This document shows, piece by piece, positions 8,343 through 17,300 of a DNA stretch of 64,000 nt. Position numbers and translations under genes: made by a program. Origin of the DNA: Bradyrhizobium cytisi (GTDB lineage Bacteria > Pseudomonadota > Alphaproteobacteria > Rhizobiales > Xanthobacteraceae); NCBI RefSeq assembly GCF_008123515.1, contig NZ_VSSR01000029.1:62001-126000 (forward strand). The letters run 5' to 3'. Numbering within the stretch: the stretch's first letter is position 1; each line of letters begins with the position of its first letter. Under the pieces are notes generated by a model. It saw only the letters and a list, made by a program, of their open reading frames with translations. It did no database searches and was not told the DNA's origin.

Positions 8343-9527
8343 GTGCCGGCAGCCGTCACCCTTCGAGAGAGCCACGCCTTGACCCCCGAGCTGCACCAGA
8401 AACTGACCGCGTGGCGCCAGCATCTGCATGCCCACCCCGAACTGTCCTTGCAGGAAAAGGCGACGGCGGCCTTCGTGCAAGAGAAACTCACCGAGCTCGG
8501 GATTGCCTTCGAGGCCGGCATCGGCGGTCACGGCGTGGTCGCGACGCTGACGCGCGGGTCGGCGCATGGGCGCGTCGGCCTGCGCGCCGACATGGACGCG
8601 CTGCCGATCACCGAGGATACCGGGCTTGCCTACGCCTCGAAAACGCCCGGCGTGATGCATGCCTGCGGGCATGACGGACACACGGCCTCGCTGCTCGGTG
8701 CCGCTGCGCTGCTCGCCGCAGACACCAGCTGGAGCGGCACCGTCGACTTCATCTTTCAGCCGGCCGAGGAAGGCTTTGGCGGCTCGCGCGCGATGGTCGC
8801 GGCCGGACTGTTCGAGCGGTTCCCGATGGACCGCGTGTTCGGCTTCCACAACTGGCCGGGCCTAGAGGCCGGCACCATCGCGGTCCATGACGGCGCGGTC
8901 ATGGCCTCCGGCGGACGCGTCACCATCACCATCGAGGGCCATGCGGGACACGCCGGCATGCCGCATCTGACCCGCGATCCGGTGATGGCCGCCGGCCATC
9001 TGATCGTGGCGCTGCAATCGATCGTGTCGCGCAGCGTCGATCCGCTCGACACCGCCGTGCTCTCGCTGTGCACGATCGAGGGCGGCACCGCGCCCAATCA
9101 AATCGCGGGCAAGGTCGTGATCCGCGGCACGCTGCGGCATCACCGCAATGACGTGAAGGACATCCTTCTCGCTCGCATCGCAGACATCTGCGCCGGCATC
9201 GCCACGAGCTTCGACGTCAAGGTCACGCCCGACATCGTCATGGGCGTCGGCGTGACGATCAACACGCCGGAGGAAGCCGGCTTCGCGCGCATGGCCGCGG
9301 ACAAGGTGCGGGCGCCGGTGCGGCGCGATCTCGCGCCCAGCATGGCCGGCGAGGATTTCGCCTTCTATCTCCAGCAGCGTCCCGGCGCGTTTGTCTGGAT
9401 CGGCAACGGACCCTTGCGCGACGGCGCCGAGCTGCACGGCCCGCGCTACGATTTCAACGACGCGATCCTCCCGGTGGCATCGACCTGGATGGCCGAAGTC
9501 GCCAGGACAGCGCTGTCGGCGAACTGA
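8343..9527 (+). CDS. M20 aminoacylase/amidohydrolase (hippurate hydrolase-like)
   Basis: This 394-residue enzyme should hydrolyse N-acyl amino acids. Typical signatures are 'GLRADMDALPITE' near residue 80, 'HACGHDGHTASLLGAA' near 103 (metal-binding Cys and His), 'PAEEGFGGSRAMV' near 140 (catalytic Glu) and 'HAGHAGMPH' near 200. A GTG at 8343 opens the frame, but the TTG at 8379 sits behind a GAGAG Shine-Dalgarno and gives the usual family N-terminus 'TPELHQKLTAWRQHLH'; that later start is quite possible. It follows the enolase-superfamily gene by 63 bases. Confidence 0.88.
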   Translation: MPAAVTLRESHALTPELHQKLTAWRQHLHAHPELSLQEKATAAFVQEKLTELGIAFEAGIGGHGVVATLTRGSAHGRVGLRADMDALPITEDTGLAYASKTPGVMHACGHDGHTASLLGAAALLAADTSWSGTVDFIFQPAEEGFGGSRAMVAAGLFERFPMDRVFGFHNWPGLEAGTIAVHDGAVMASGGRVTITIEGHAGHAGMPHLTRDPVMAAGHLIVALQSIVSRSVDPLDTAVLSLCTIEGGTAPNQIAGKVVIRGTLRHHRNDVKDILLARIADICAGIATSFDVKVTPDIVMGVGVTINTPEEAGFARMAADKVRAPVRRDLAPSMAGEDFAFYLQQRPGAFVWIGNGPLRDGAELHGPRYDFNDAILPVASTWMAEVARTALSAN

Positions 9528-9595
9528 GGCGGCCCCGTGGCTCCCCCGGATCGGTTGCGCTAGGATCAAAGCTCCTTCGAACCAGCGAGATCCGG

Positions 9596-10747
9596 ATGAA
9601 CCGGCGCGAATTCGTGTCAAGGTTGACGGCGGCAACCGCGTTTGCGGGCGTGGCGTCGCTGGCGGCAGCAGCGGAAGGCAGGCGGGTCGCGCTGGTCATC
9701 GGCAACGGTGCCTACAGCAACGTGCCCGCGCTGCTCAATCCGCCGAACGACGCGAGCGACATCGCCGCGGCGCTGAAGCGGCTTGGCTTCACCGTCTCCC
9801 TGGCGGCGAACGCCGGCTTCGACGAGATGCGCCGCGGCCTGATCGCATTAGGGCGTGACGCCGCCGGCGCCGACATGGCGGCTGTGTATTTCGCCGGCCA
9901 TGGCATGGAGATCAATGGCGAGAACTGGCTGATCCCTGTTGACGCAGAACTGAAGCGCGACACCGACGCGGCGAATGAAGCCATCAACCTGCAAAGCGTG
10001 ATGTTGCAGGTGTCGAACACCACGAGCCTTGGCCTCGTCATCCTCGACGCCTGCCGCAACAATCCGTTTGCCGCCAGGATGAATCGCTCGATTGCCACGC
10101 GGGCAGCCACCATGAGCGGGCTCGGCCGCATCGAGCCGGTCGGTAACGTTCTCGTCGCCTATGCCGCACGCGACGGCACCACGGCGCTTGATGGCGACGC
10201 CCGCAACAGCCCGTTTGCAGCGGCGCTCCTGCGCAACATCGAGCTGCCCGGCGTCGAGGTGACGTTCATGTTCCGCAACGTCCGCGACGACGTGATGGAG
10301 GCGACCCGCAACGCGCAGCAGCCGTTCGTCTACGGTTCGCTGTCGCGCCAGGCGATCTACCTTGCCGGCCGGCCAACGGCCGGTGCCGATGGAGCGCCGA
10401 ACCCGCTTCCGGCCGTCGCCTTGCCTGCTCCACAGCACACGCCGACCTCGCCAACGATCGATCCCGCGCTGGTCGGCACCTGGGAGATCATGGTGCCGAG
10501 CGGCCGCGGGCAGTCGCGCTGGATCTGGCAGATCATGGGCGACGGCACCTACAGATTCCACGCCGAGCCGCAGCGCTCGGCTCGTCCGCACGAAGGCACG
10601 ATCACGGCCGCGAACGGCCACTGGACGCTGCACGCCCTCAGAGGCCTGTCGGGCTACAGCGACGGCGGCGCCTACGAGATCCGCAATGCGCTGGCTGTCA
10701 TCACAGGCAAGCTGGGCACCGGCGCCTGGAAGCGCAGCGCCGAGTAG
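9596..10747 (+). CDS. Caspase-family (metacaspase-type) protein
   Basis: This 383-residue protein has an N-terminal export signal with paired arginines ('MNRREFVSRLTAATAFAG'), then a C14 peptidase domain starting 'RRVALVIGNGAYSNVPAL'. The catalytic His is in 'YFAGHGMEINGENWLIPVDA' near residue 101 and the Cys in 'LDACRNNPF' near 151, so the dyad is intact. After about residue 255 a Pro/Ala-rich linker leads to a 90-residue beta-rich domain ('LVGTWEIMVPSGRGQSRW'), similar in feel to lipocalin-type stress domains. Bacterial caspase homologues often cut after Arg or Lys; the target is unknown. The gene appears monocistronic. Confidence 0.87.
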   Translation: MNRREFVSRLTAATAFAGVASLAAAAEGRRVALVIGNGAYSNVPALLNPPNDASDIAAALKRLGFTVSLAANAGFDEMRRGLIALGRDAAGADMAAVYFAGHGMEINGENWLIPVDAELKRDTDAANEAINLQSVMLQVSNTTSLGLVILDACRNNPFAARMNRSIATRAATMSGLGRIEPVGNVLVAYAARDGTTALDGDARNSPFAAALLRNIELPGVEVTFMFRNVRDDVMEATRNAQQPFVYGSLSRQAIYLAGRPTAGADGAPNPLPAVALPAPQHTPTSPTIDPALVGTWEIMVPSGRGQSRWIWQIMGDGTYRFHAEPQRSARPHEGTITAANGHWTLHALRGLSGYSDGGAYEIRNALAVITGKLGTGAWKRSAE

Positions 10748-10844
10748 ATGCTCCTGCGCGCGATGATGCGACCCGAACGGCCGCGTCATGGCTGCCACCC
10801 TGCTCGCTGGAACCCGGATGTCCCCGGCGCCTTGACGCGTGCGC

Positions 10845-10873
10845 TTGACGCACCGCGCCCGGGCAGCTTTAAT
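10845..10873 (+). promoter_or_regulatory. Sigma-70-type promoter of the symporter-sialidase-SDR operon
   Basis: A TTGACG -35 box (10845-10850) is followed after 17 bases by TTTAAT (10868-10873) as -10 box, five of six consensus matches each. Transcription would start near 10880. An earlier TTGACG at 10832 duplicates the -35 element. Confidence 0.5.
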
Positions 10874-10889
10874 GGATTACAAGAACATT

Positions 10890-10906
10890 TGTTCGCATTC
10901 CGAACA
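10890..10906. promoter_or_regulatory. Inverted-repeat operator TGTTCG-N5-CGAACA
   Basis: The perfect 6-5-6 inverted repeat lies about 10-27 bases past the predicted transcription start and 65 bases before the symporter start codon. That position suits a repressor. The binding protein is not encoded nearby. Confidence 0.5.
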
Positions 10907-10971
10907 TTCTGCCGTCGGGCAAAAGCGGGCTCACAACACCGCGTCCGGCACCACCAGAGGAAACGTCACCG

Positions 10972-12402
10972 ATGCAAGCCCTCCTCTCCGGCGAAAGCAC
11001 GCTCGTCGTCACGATGATCGTCGCCTATATCGCCTTCACCTCCTGGCTCACGCTGAAGCTGCGCAGCCGGACCAGCGATCAGTTCATGACCGCGTCCCGC
11101 GCGATGCCGGCCGTCGTCGTCGGCGTGCTGATGATGTCCGAATTCGTCGGCGCCAAATCGACCGTCGGCACGGCGCAGGAAGCGTTCCAGTCCGGCATGG
11201 CGGCCGGGTGGGCCGTGCTCGGCGCCTCGCTCGGCTTCCTGCTGTTCGGCCTGTTGATGGTGAAGAAGCTGTACAATTCCGGCGAATACACCATCTCGGC
11301 CGCGATCGCGCAGAAATACGGCAAGTCGACCATGCTCACCGTCTCCGTGATCATGATCTATGCGCTGCTGCTGGTGAATGTCGGCAACTATGTCAGCGGC
11401 GCAGCCGCGATCGCCACCGCGCTGCATGTCAGCCTCCCCGTTGCGATGTGCATCATCGCTGCGGTTTCGACCTTCTACTATGTGTTCGGCGGGCTGAAAG
11501 GCGTCGCCTGGGTGACCATCCTGCACAGCGCCTTCAAGGTGGTCGGCATCATCATCATCGTCGCGGTCGCGATGTCGCTGACCGGCGGCATCGCGCCGAT
11601 CAAGGCCAAGCTGCCGGCGTACTACTTCTCGTGGGACGGCAAGATCGGCTTCACGACGATCTTCGCCTGGACCTTCGGCACCGTCGGTGCGATCTTCTCG
11701 ACGCAATTCATCGTCCAGGCGATCTCCTCGACGCCAAGCGCCGCCGAGGCCCGCAAGGCGACGTACTATGCCGCAGCGTTCTGCCTTCCGCTCGGCTTCC
11801 TGCTCGCGCTGATCGGGGTTGCCGCAAAATATCTCTACCCCGACATGAACAGCCTCTACGCGCTGCCGGTGTTTCTGGAGAAGATGCCGCCGCTGGCCTC
11901 CGCCTTCGTGACGACCTCGCTGGTCGCCTCGATCTTCGTCAGCGTCTGCACGGTGGCGCTCGCGATCGCCTCGCTCGTGGTGCGCGATTTCTACGTGCCG
12001 TACTGGAAGCCGACGCCGGAGCGCGAGCTGAAGATGACCCGCGTGTTCTCGATCGTGATCGCGATCGTGCCGCTCATCTTCGTGTTCTTTATTCCGGAGA
12101 TCCTGAAGCTGTCGTTCTTCACGCGCGCGCTGCGCCTGTCGGTGACGATGGTGGCGATGATGGGCTTCTATCTGCCGCTGTTCGCCAGCAACCGCGGCGC
12201 CACCGCCGGCCTGATCGGCGCTGCCGTCGCGACCACGTTCTGGTACCTGCTCGGTAACCCCTTCGGCATCGACAACATGTACATCGCCGCCGCGTCGCCG
12301 CTGGTGGTGATGGCGATCGAGCGCATGGTGATGGGCCAGGCGCCCGCGGCCACGCCGCAGGCGGCGCAACCCAATGCTTTCGTGGAAAGGACTTCGACAT
12401 GA
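10972..12402 (+). CDS. Sodium:solute symporter family protein
   Basis: The 476-residue polytopic protein has about 13 membrane spans and the overall features of the SSS family (Na+-driven uptake), for example the 'GGLKGVAWVTILHS' turn near residue 170. It is the first gene of a three-gene operon: its stop overlaps the ATG of the sialidase-family gene by four bases, and an SDR follows five bases later. A strong promoter and an inverted-repeat operator lie upstream, so expression is likely substrate-induced. The substrate is inferred to be a sugar acid or glycoside such as a sialic-acid-like compound, because of the neighbouring sialidase; this is not proven. Confidence 0.87.
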   Translation: MQALLSGESTLVVTMIVAYIAFTSWLTLKLRSRTSDQFMTASRAMPAVVVGVLMMSEFVGAKSTVGTAQEAFQSGMAAGWAVLGASLGFLLFGLLMVKKLYNSGEYTISAAIAQKYGKSTMLTVSVIMIYALLLVNVGNYVSGAAAIATALHVSLPVAMCIIAAVSTFYYVFGGLKGVAWVTILHSAFKVVGIIIIVAVAMSLTGGIAPIKAKLPAYYFSWDGKIGFTTIFAWTFGTVGAIFSTQFIVQAISSTPSAAEARKATYYAAAFCLPLGFLLALIGVAAKYLYPDMNSLYALPVFLEKMPPLASAFVTTSLVASIFVSVCTVALAIASLVVRDFYVPYWKPTPERELKMTRVFSIVIAIVPLIFVFFIPEILKLSFFTRALRLSVTMVAMMGFYLPLFASNRGATAGLIGAAVATTFWYLLGNPFGIDNMYIAAASPLVVMAIERMVMGQAPAATPQAAQPNAFVERTST

Positions 12403-13604
12403 CCATCGGTGCCGAGGTCGCGATCGCCGACATCGAGGTCACCGCCGAGGGCACAGTTCGGCCGGCGGCCGGCGATCCCGACCGGTTCGACGCGTTCATT
12501 CCTTCGCCTTGCGTGCAGAACCACGCCGCCAACCTGATGCCGCTCGCCAATGGCGATCTCGCCTGCGTCTGGTTCGGCGGCACGCAGGAGGGCATGTCGG
12601 ATATCTCGGTGTATTTCTCGCGGCTTCCGCGTGGCGCGACGCAATGGTCGGCGGCCGAAAAGCTGTCCGACGATTCCGGCCGTTCCGAGCAGAACCCGGT
12701 GCTGTTCCCGGCCCCCGACGGCACGCTGTGGCTGATGTGGACGGCGCAGCTGGCGGGCAACCAGGACACCGCGCTGATCCGCCGCCGCCTCTCGCGCGAC
12801 CATGGCAAGAGCTGGGGCCCGATCGAGACGCTGTTTCCGGAGCATCGCGGCCGCGGCACCTTCATCCGGCAGCCAATCGTCGTGCTCGACAATGGCGACT
12901 GGCTGTTGCCGGTGTTCTATTGCCACAGCACGCCGGGCAAGAAATGGAACGGCGACGAGGACACCAGCGCGGTGAAGATCTCGTCCGATGCCGGTGCAAC
13001 CTGGCGCGACATCGACGTCCCCGGCAGCCGCGGCTGCGTGCATATGTGCATCGAGCGCCTCGACGACGGCTCGCTGATTGCGGTCTATCGCAGCCGCTGG
13101 GCCGACAACATCTATCAGAGCCGCTCGACCGATCACGGCCGCAGCTGGTCGGCGCCGGTTGCGACCGCGTTGCCCAACAACAACTCCTCGATCCAGCTCA
13201 CGCGGCTCGGCAACGGTCATCTCGCGCTGGTCTTCAACGATTCCAGCGCGAGGGATGCGAGCGGGCGCCGCCTGTCGCTCTATGACGAGATCGAGGACGA
13301 CCTTCCGCCCGTGCTCGCCGGCGATGGCGGCAAGTCGGACGGACGCACCGCATTCTGGGGCGCGCGGCGGGCGCCGATGACGCTGGCGATCTCGACCGAC
13401 GGCGGACGCTCGTGGGCCAAGCGCAACGTCGAGACCGGCGACGGCTATTGCATGACCAACAATTCGCGCGACCAGACCAATCGCGAGCTGTCCTACCCCT
13501 CCGTCAAGCAGACCGCCGACGGCGCGATCCACACGGCCTTCACCTTCCATCGCCGCGCGATCAAGTATGTGCGCGTGACCGAGCCATGGGTGAAGCGGGG
13601 CTGA
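12399..13604 (+). CDS. Sialidase (BNR/Asp-box) family protein, cytoplasmic
   Basis: The 401-residue six-bladed propeller protein has four clear Asp-boxes of the S-x-D-x-G-x-x-W type: 'SRDHGKSWG' near residue 132, 'SSDAGATWR' near 195, 'STDHGRSWS' near 243 and 'STDGGRSWA' near 332. No signal peptide is present, so unlike most sialidases it should stay in the cytoplasm and act after the symporter has imported its substrate. The arginine-containing FRIP motif of classical sialidases is not obvious; 'FIPSPCVQNHAANL' stands in that place, so a different glycoside or lyase chemistry is possible. The start overlaps the symporter stop (ATGA), implying translational coupling. Confidence 0.85.
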   Translation: MTIGAEVAIADIEVTAEGTVRPAAGDPDRFDAFIPSPCVQNHAANLMPLANGDLACVWFGGTQEGMSDISVYFSRLPRGATQWSAAEKLSDDSGRSEQNPVLFPAPDGTLWLMWTAQLAGNQDTALIRRRLSRDHGKSWGPIETLFPEHRGRGTFIRQPIVVLDNGDWLLPVFYCHSTPGKKWNGDEDTSAVKISSDAGATWRDIDVPGSRGCVHMCIERLDDGSLIAVYRSRWADNIYQSRSTDHGRSWSAPVATALPNNNSSIQLTRLGNGHLALVFNDSSARDASGRRLSLYDEIEDDLPPVLAGDGGKSDGRTAFWGARRAPMTLAISTDGGRSWAKRNVETGDGYCMTNNSRDQTNRELSYPSVKQTADGAIHTAFTFHRRAIKYVRVTEPWVKRG

Positions 13605-13608
13605 GAGG

Positions 13609-14286
13609 ATGGACAAGAGGCACGCACTCGTCACGGGCGCCAGTTCAGGCATTGGCGCTGCGATCGTCGAGCGCCTGTTGCGCGACGGTTGGCGCGTCAC
13701 CGGGATCAGCCGGCGCCCTGTAACGTTCGACCATCCGGCGTTCGATCATCTGTCGCTTGACCTGAACGACGTCGACAGCATTGCAGGCGCCGTCGCGGGC
13801 CTCACACCGACGGCGCTCGTTCATGCCGCGGGCATGCTGAAGGTCGGTCCGCTGGGATCGCTGAGCCATGGCCACGGTGCTGCGATGTGGCGGCTGCATG
13901 TCGATGTCGCCGCACGCCTCGCCGACGCGCTGGCGCCGCGCCTGCCGCAGGGCGGGCGCATCGTCTTCATCGGCAGCCGCACCGCATCGGGCGCGGCCGG
14001 CCGCGGCCAATATGCCGCGACGAAAGCCGCGCTGGTCGCGATGGCGCGGTCGTGGGCGAGCGAGCTCGCGCCGCGCGGCATCACGGTGAATGTCGTTGCG
14101 CCCGCCGCGACCGAGACGCCGATGCTCAACGACCCGACGCGTGCCACTGTCGCGCCAAAGCTGCCGCCGATCGGCCGCTTCATTAGACCTGACGAAGTCG
14201 CAGCCGCCGTGGCGTTCCTGCTCTCGCCCGACGCTGCCGCCATCACCGGACAGCAGCTCGTCATTTGCGGCGGCAGCTCGCTCTGA
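13609..14286 (+). CDS. SDR family oxidoreductase
   Basis: This 225-residue classical short-chain dehydrogenase has the NAD(P) motif 'TGASSGIGAAI' near residue 8, a catalytic Ser in 'FIGSRTASG' near 125 and YxxxK as 'QYAATKAAL' near 138. It ends with 'AITGQQLVICGGSSL', as in many family members. It is the last gene of the operon behind the symporter and the sialidase-like enzyme, five bases after the latter, and would oxidise or reduce the released sugar-derived product. Only 16 bases separate its stop from the convergent helicase gene. Confidence 0.9.
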   Translation: MDKRHALVTGASSGIGAAIVERLLRDGWRVTGISRRPVTFDHPAFDHLSLDLNDVDSIAGAVAGLTPTALVHAAGMLKVGPLGSLSHGHGAAMWRLHVDVAARLADALAPRLPQGGRIVFIGSRTASGAAGRGQYAATKAALVAMARSWASELAPRGITVNVVAPAATETPMLNDPTRATVAPKLPPIGRFIRPDEVAAAVAFLLSPDAAAITGQQLVICGGSSL

Positions 14287-14302
14287 GGCGGCAGCTCTCC
14301 CG

Positions 14303-17300
14303 TCACGCCTCGTCGAGCAGCTCGAACAATTCCTCGACCATGTCGAACGGGGCATCGCGCGTCTGGCTGTGGTAGACGACGCGATCGCCGTCGCGTTGCA
14401 GCGATTTTCCTTTCGACTTCCGCAACCGTCCCGGCAGGAACGTCGCGGCCACCGCGCTTTGCCCGACGTCGAGGCGGACGATGCCTCTGCGCTTGCAGTC
14501 GAGCCTCAGCCGCGCGGCTGCAAAGACGTCGCGCGCAGCCAGCGGCAAGGGTCCGAAGCGGCGCGAGGTCTCCTCCTCGAGATCGTCGAGGTCGTCCTCG
14601 CTTCCGCAGCGCGCGGCACGCGCATAGAGCTCCAGCCGCACCGGAGCGGATTGCACATAGCTCTCGGGAAGCATGTCCGCGACCGGCAGGTTGAGGTCGG
14701 GCACCCACACCACGGACCTGCCGTCATCGACTTTCTCCGAGGCCATTTTCAGAAGATGACTGTAGAGCACGGGGCCGAAGACCTGGACGTGGCCGGATTG
14801 CTGCTCCGAGAACAGATCGCCTGCGCCCCGGAGATCGAGGTCGCGCTCGCTGATGGCGAAGCCTGCGCCCGGCCGGCTGAACTCCTCCAGCACGGCCAGC
14901 CGCTTCTCGGACTGCCCCGAGGCCGACTCGGTCAGCAGAAATGCGAAGGCGCGGATGCCGCCGCGCCCGACGCGTCCGCGCAGCTGATGCAGCTGAGCGA
15001 GGCCAAACTTTTCGGGCCAGCACACCACGATGGTGTTGGCGCGCGGGATATCGAGGCCGCTCTCGACGATGTTGGTGGCGAGCAGGACGTCGGCGTTGCC
15101 TTCGACGAAGGTCATCATCCGGTCGTCGATCTCGTCGGCCGGCAATCTGCCGTGCAGGCAGACGATCTTGAGATCGGGCGCCACCGCCTGCACGCGCGCC
15201 AGCATGGGCTCGAGATCCTGGATGCGCGGGCAGATCAGGAAGCTTTGCCCGTGCCGCCGCTGCTCGCGCAGCAAGGCCGAGGCGATGGCGGCATCCGACA
15301 ACGGCGCGATCTTGGTCGCGACCGGAAGCCGGTGCACCGGCGGCGAAGCGATGACACTCAGGTCCCTGAAGCCGGCAAGACCCGCGGCGAGCGTGCGCGG
15401 GATCGGCGTGGCGCTCATCCAGAGCGTATGCGCATTCCTGGCAAGCCCGGAAAGCTTTGCCTTCTCGGCGGCGCCAAAATGCTGCTCCTCGTCGATGATG
15501 ACGAGACCGAGGTCATCGAATTTCACGTCCTTCGAGGTGAGCGCCTGCGTTCCGACCACGACCTTCACCCGGCCGCTGCGCAAGCCCTCCCTGGTCTCCC
15601 GCGTCTCGGCACCGGAGGTGGCGCGCGACAGGTTGCCGACCTCGATGTCAAAAGGCGCAAACCGCTTGCGGAAGGTCGCAACGTGCTGCCGCGCCAGCAC
15701 CGTCGTCGGCACCGCGATCGCCACCTGCTTTCCCGACAGCACCACGGCGGCCGCCGCCCGCAGCGCCACCTCGGTCTTGCCGAAGCCGACATCGCCGCAA
15801 ATCACCCGGTCCATGGGATGCCCCGACGCGAGATCATCCAGCACGTCGTTGATCGCCTTGGCCTGATCGATCGTCGTGAAATACGGAAAGCGCGCGACGA
15901 ATTTTTCGTAGGCCGATCCCGGCGGGACCAGCTTGGCCGCCTTCCGCCGCTTGCGCTGGCTGATGTGCTTGGCGAGGGCCTTGCCGGCGAGCTGGATCTC
16001 CTGCTCGGCGGCGGTGCGGCGGGCCCACCATGTGCTGCCATCCGCCTTGTCGAGCGCGAGCTTGCCGCGCTCCGCTGAATAAGGCCACATCTGCGCCAGA
16101 TCGGGCGGCGGCACCAGCACCGCGTTGTCGCCGGCGAAGGACAACCTGACCATCTCGCGCAAGGCGCCGCCGCCGGTGTTCACGGTCTGCAGGCCATCGA
16201 GCACGGCAAGGCCGCGCTGAAGATGCACGACCACCGTGCCCTGTTCCGGCACGTCGGCATGATCGAAGGCCGCGATCCAGCTTCGCGCCATCGGCTGCGG
16301 ATGATGCGCACGGCTGCCGAGCACGTCACTCGCCGTCAGCACGATGGCAGCTTTCTTGCCTGGAATGACGAAGCCAGCGTCGAGATCGGCGATCAGCGCC
16401 ACGTCGCGATGGCGCGCACTCGCGGCCTCGTCCCAATCCGCGACGCGCTCCGCGCGCACGCCGCTCATCCGCTCCATCGCGCGCAGATCTTCCTCCTGCG
16501 CCGCGACGAGGATCAGGCGCGAACCGGCGCGCCTGGTGTCCTCGACGAAGGCGCGCAGAGCCTTTCTGGCTGACGTCAGCTTGGAAAATTCCGGCGTCGG
16601 CTGGAACGGAGCGCTGCGCGGCAGCACCTTCATGCAACGGGTTGCCTGCTTCCAGTCGGGGCGTCCCAGATATTCGCGCTCCCTGTCCGCGCGACCCGCG
16701 CCTTCCTCGATCGTGCTCAGCCAGGCATCGGCATGCACCGACACGCCGGCATCCGCGATCCACTTGGCCTTGCCGCAATAGTCGAACAGCGTCGCGCGCT
16801 TGGCCCGGGCGCCAGCGATGGCGAGCCGCTCCGACATGGGATCGACGAGAAGCTCCCTGGTCTCGAAGATGATCTCGTGCTCTTTCGGATCGAATGCCAC
16901 GATGCGGCGGATGGCGCGCGCGGAATGCTCCACCCGGAACGGACCCAGCGCGCCCGCGGGAAATATCTCGAAGGTCTGGCCGTGAAACAGGGCGCCGCCC
17001 GGATAATCCGGCTCGTCATCGAGGTCATAGCCCAGCTCTTCGAGACGGACGCGAAGCTCGCTCTCGGAGAAATGGCCGCCGACCTTCAAGCCCGTGTTCA
17101 AGCGCAACAGGCTCGCCGGCGTCGGCAGGCGCTCCATCACCGCTTCCGCCGTCGAGATGAGAAAGATCGGCTGCTTGGATTTTGCGAGGCGCCGCAGCAC
17201 CGAGGCGCGACGGCCGGCGATCTCGCGCGATGGCTCCAGTTGATCGAACGGCAGGGTGTTCAGCCGCGGAAACACCAGCACTTCGCAGGACGGATCGAGT

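Noticed and set aside
12168..13700. 510-codon minus-strand frame opposite the sialidase operon
   Set aside because: Antisense of symporter, sialidase and SDR genes; no ribosome binding site or motif.
14090..16078. Long plus-strand frame opposite the helicase gene
   Set aside because: Its composition is that of an antisense shadow of a GC-rich gene, and the helicase motifs on the minus strand are unmistakable.
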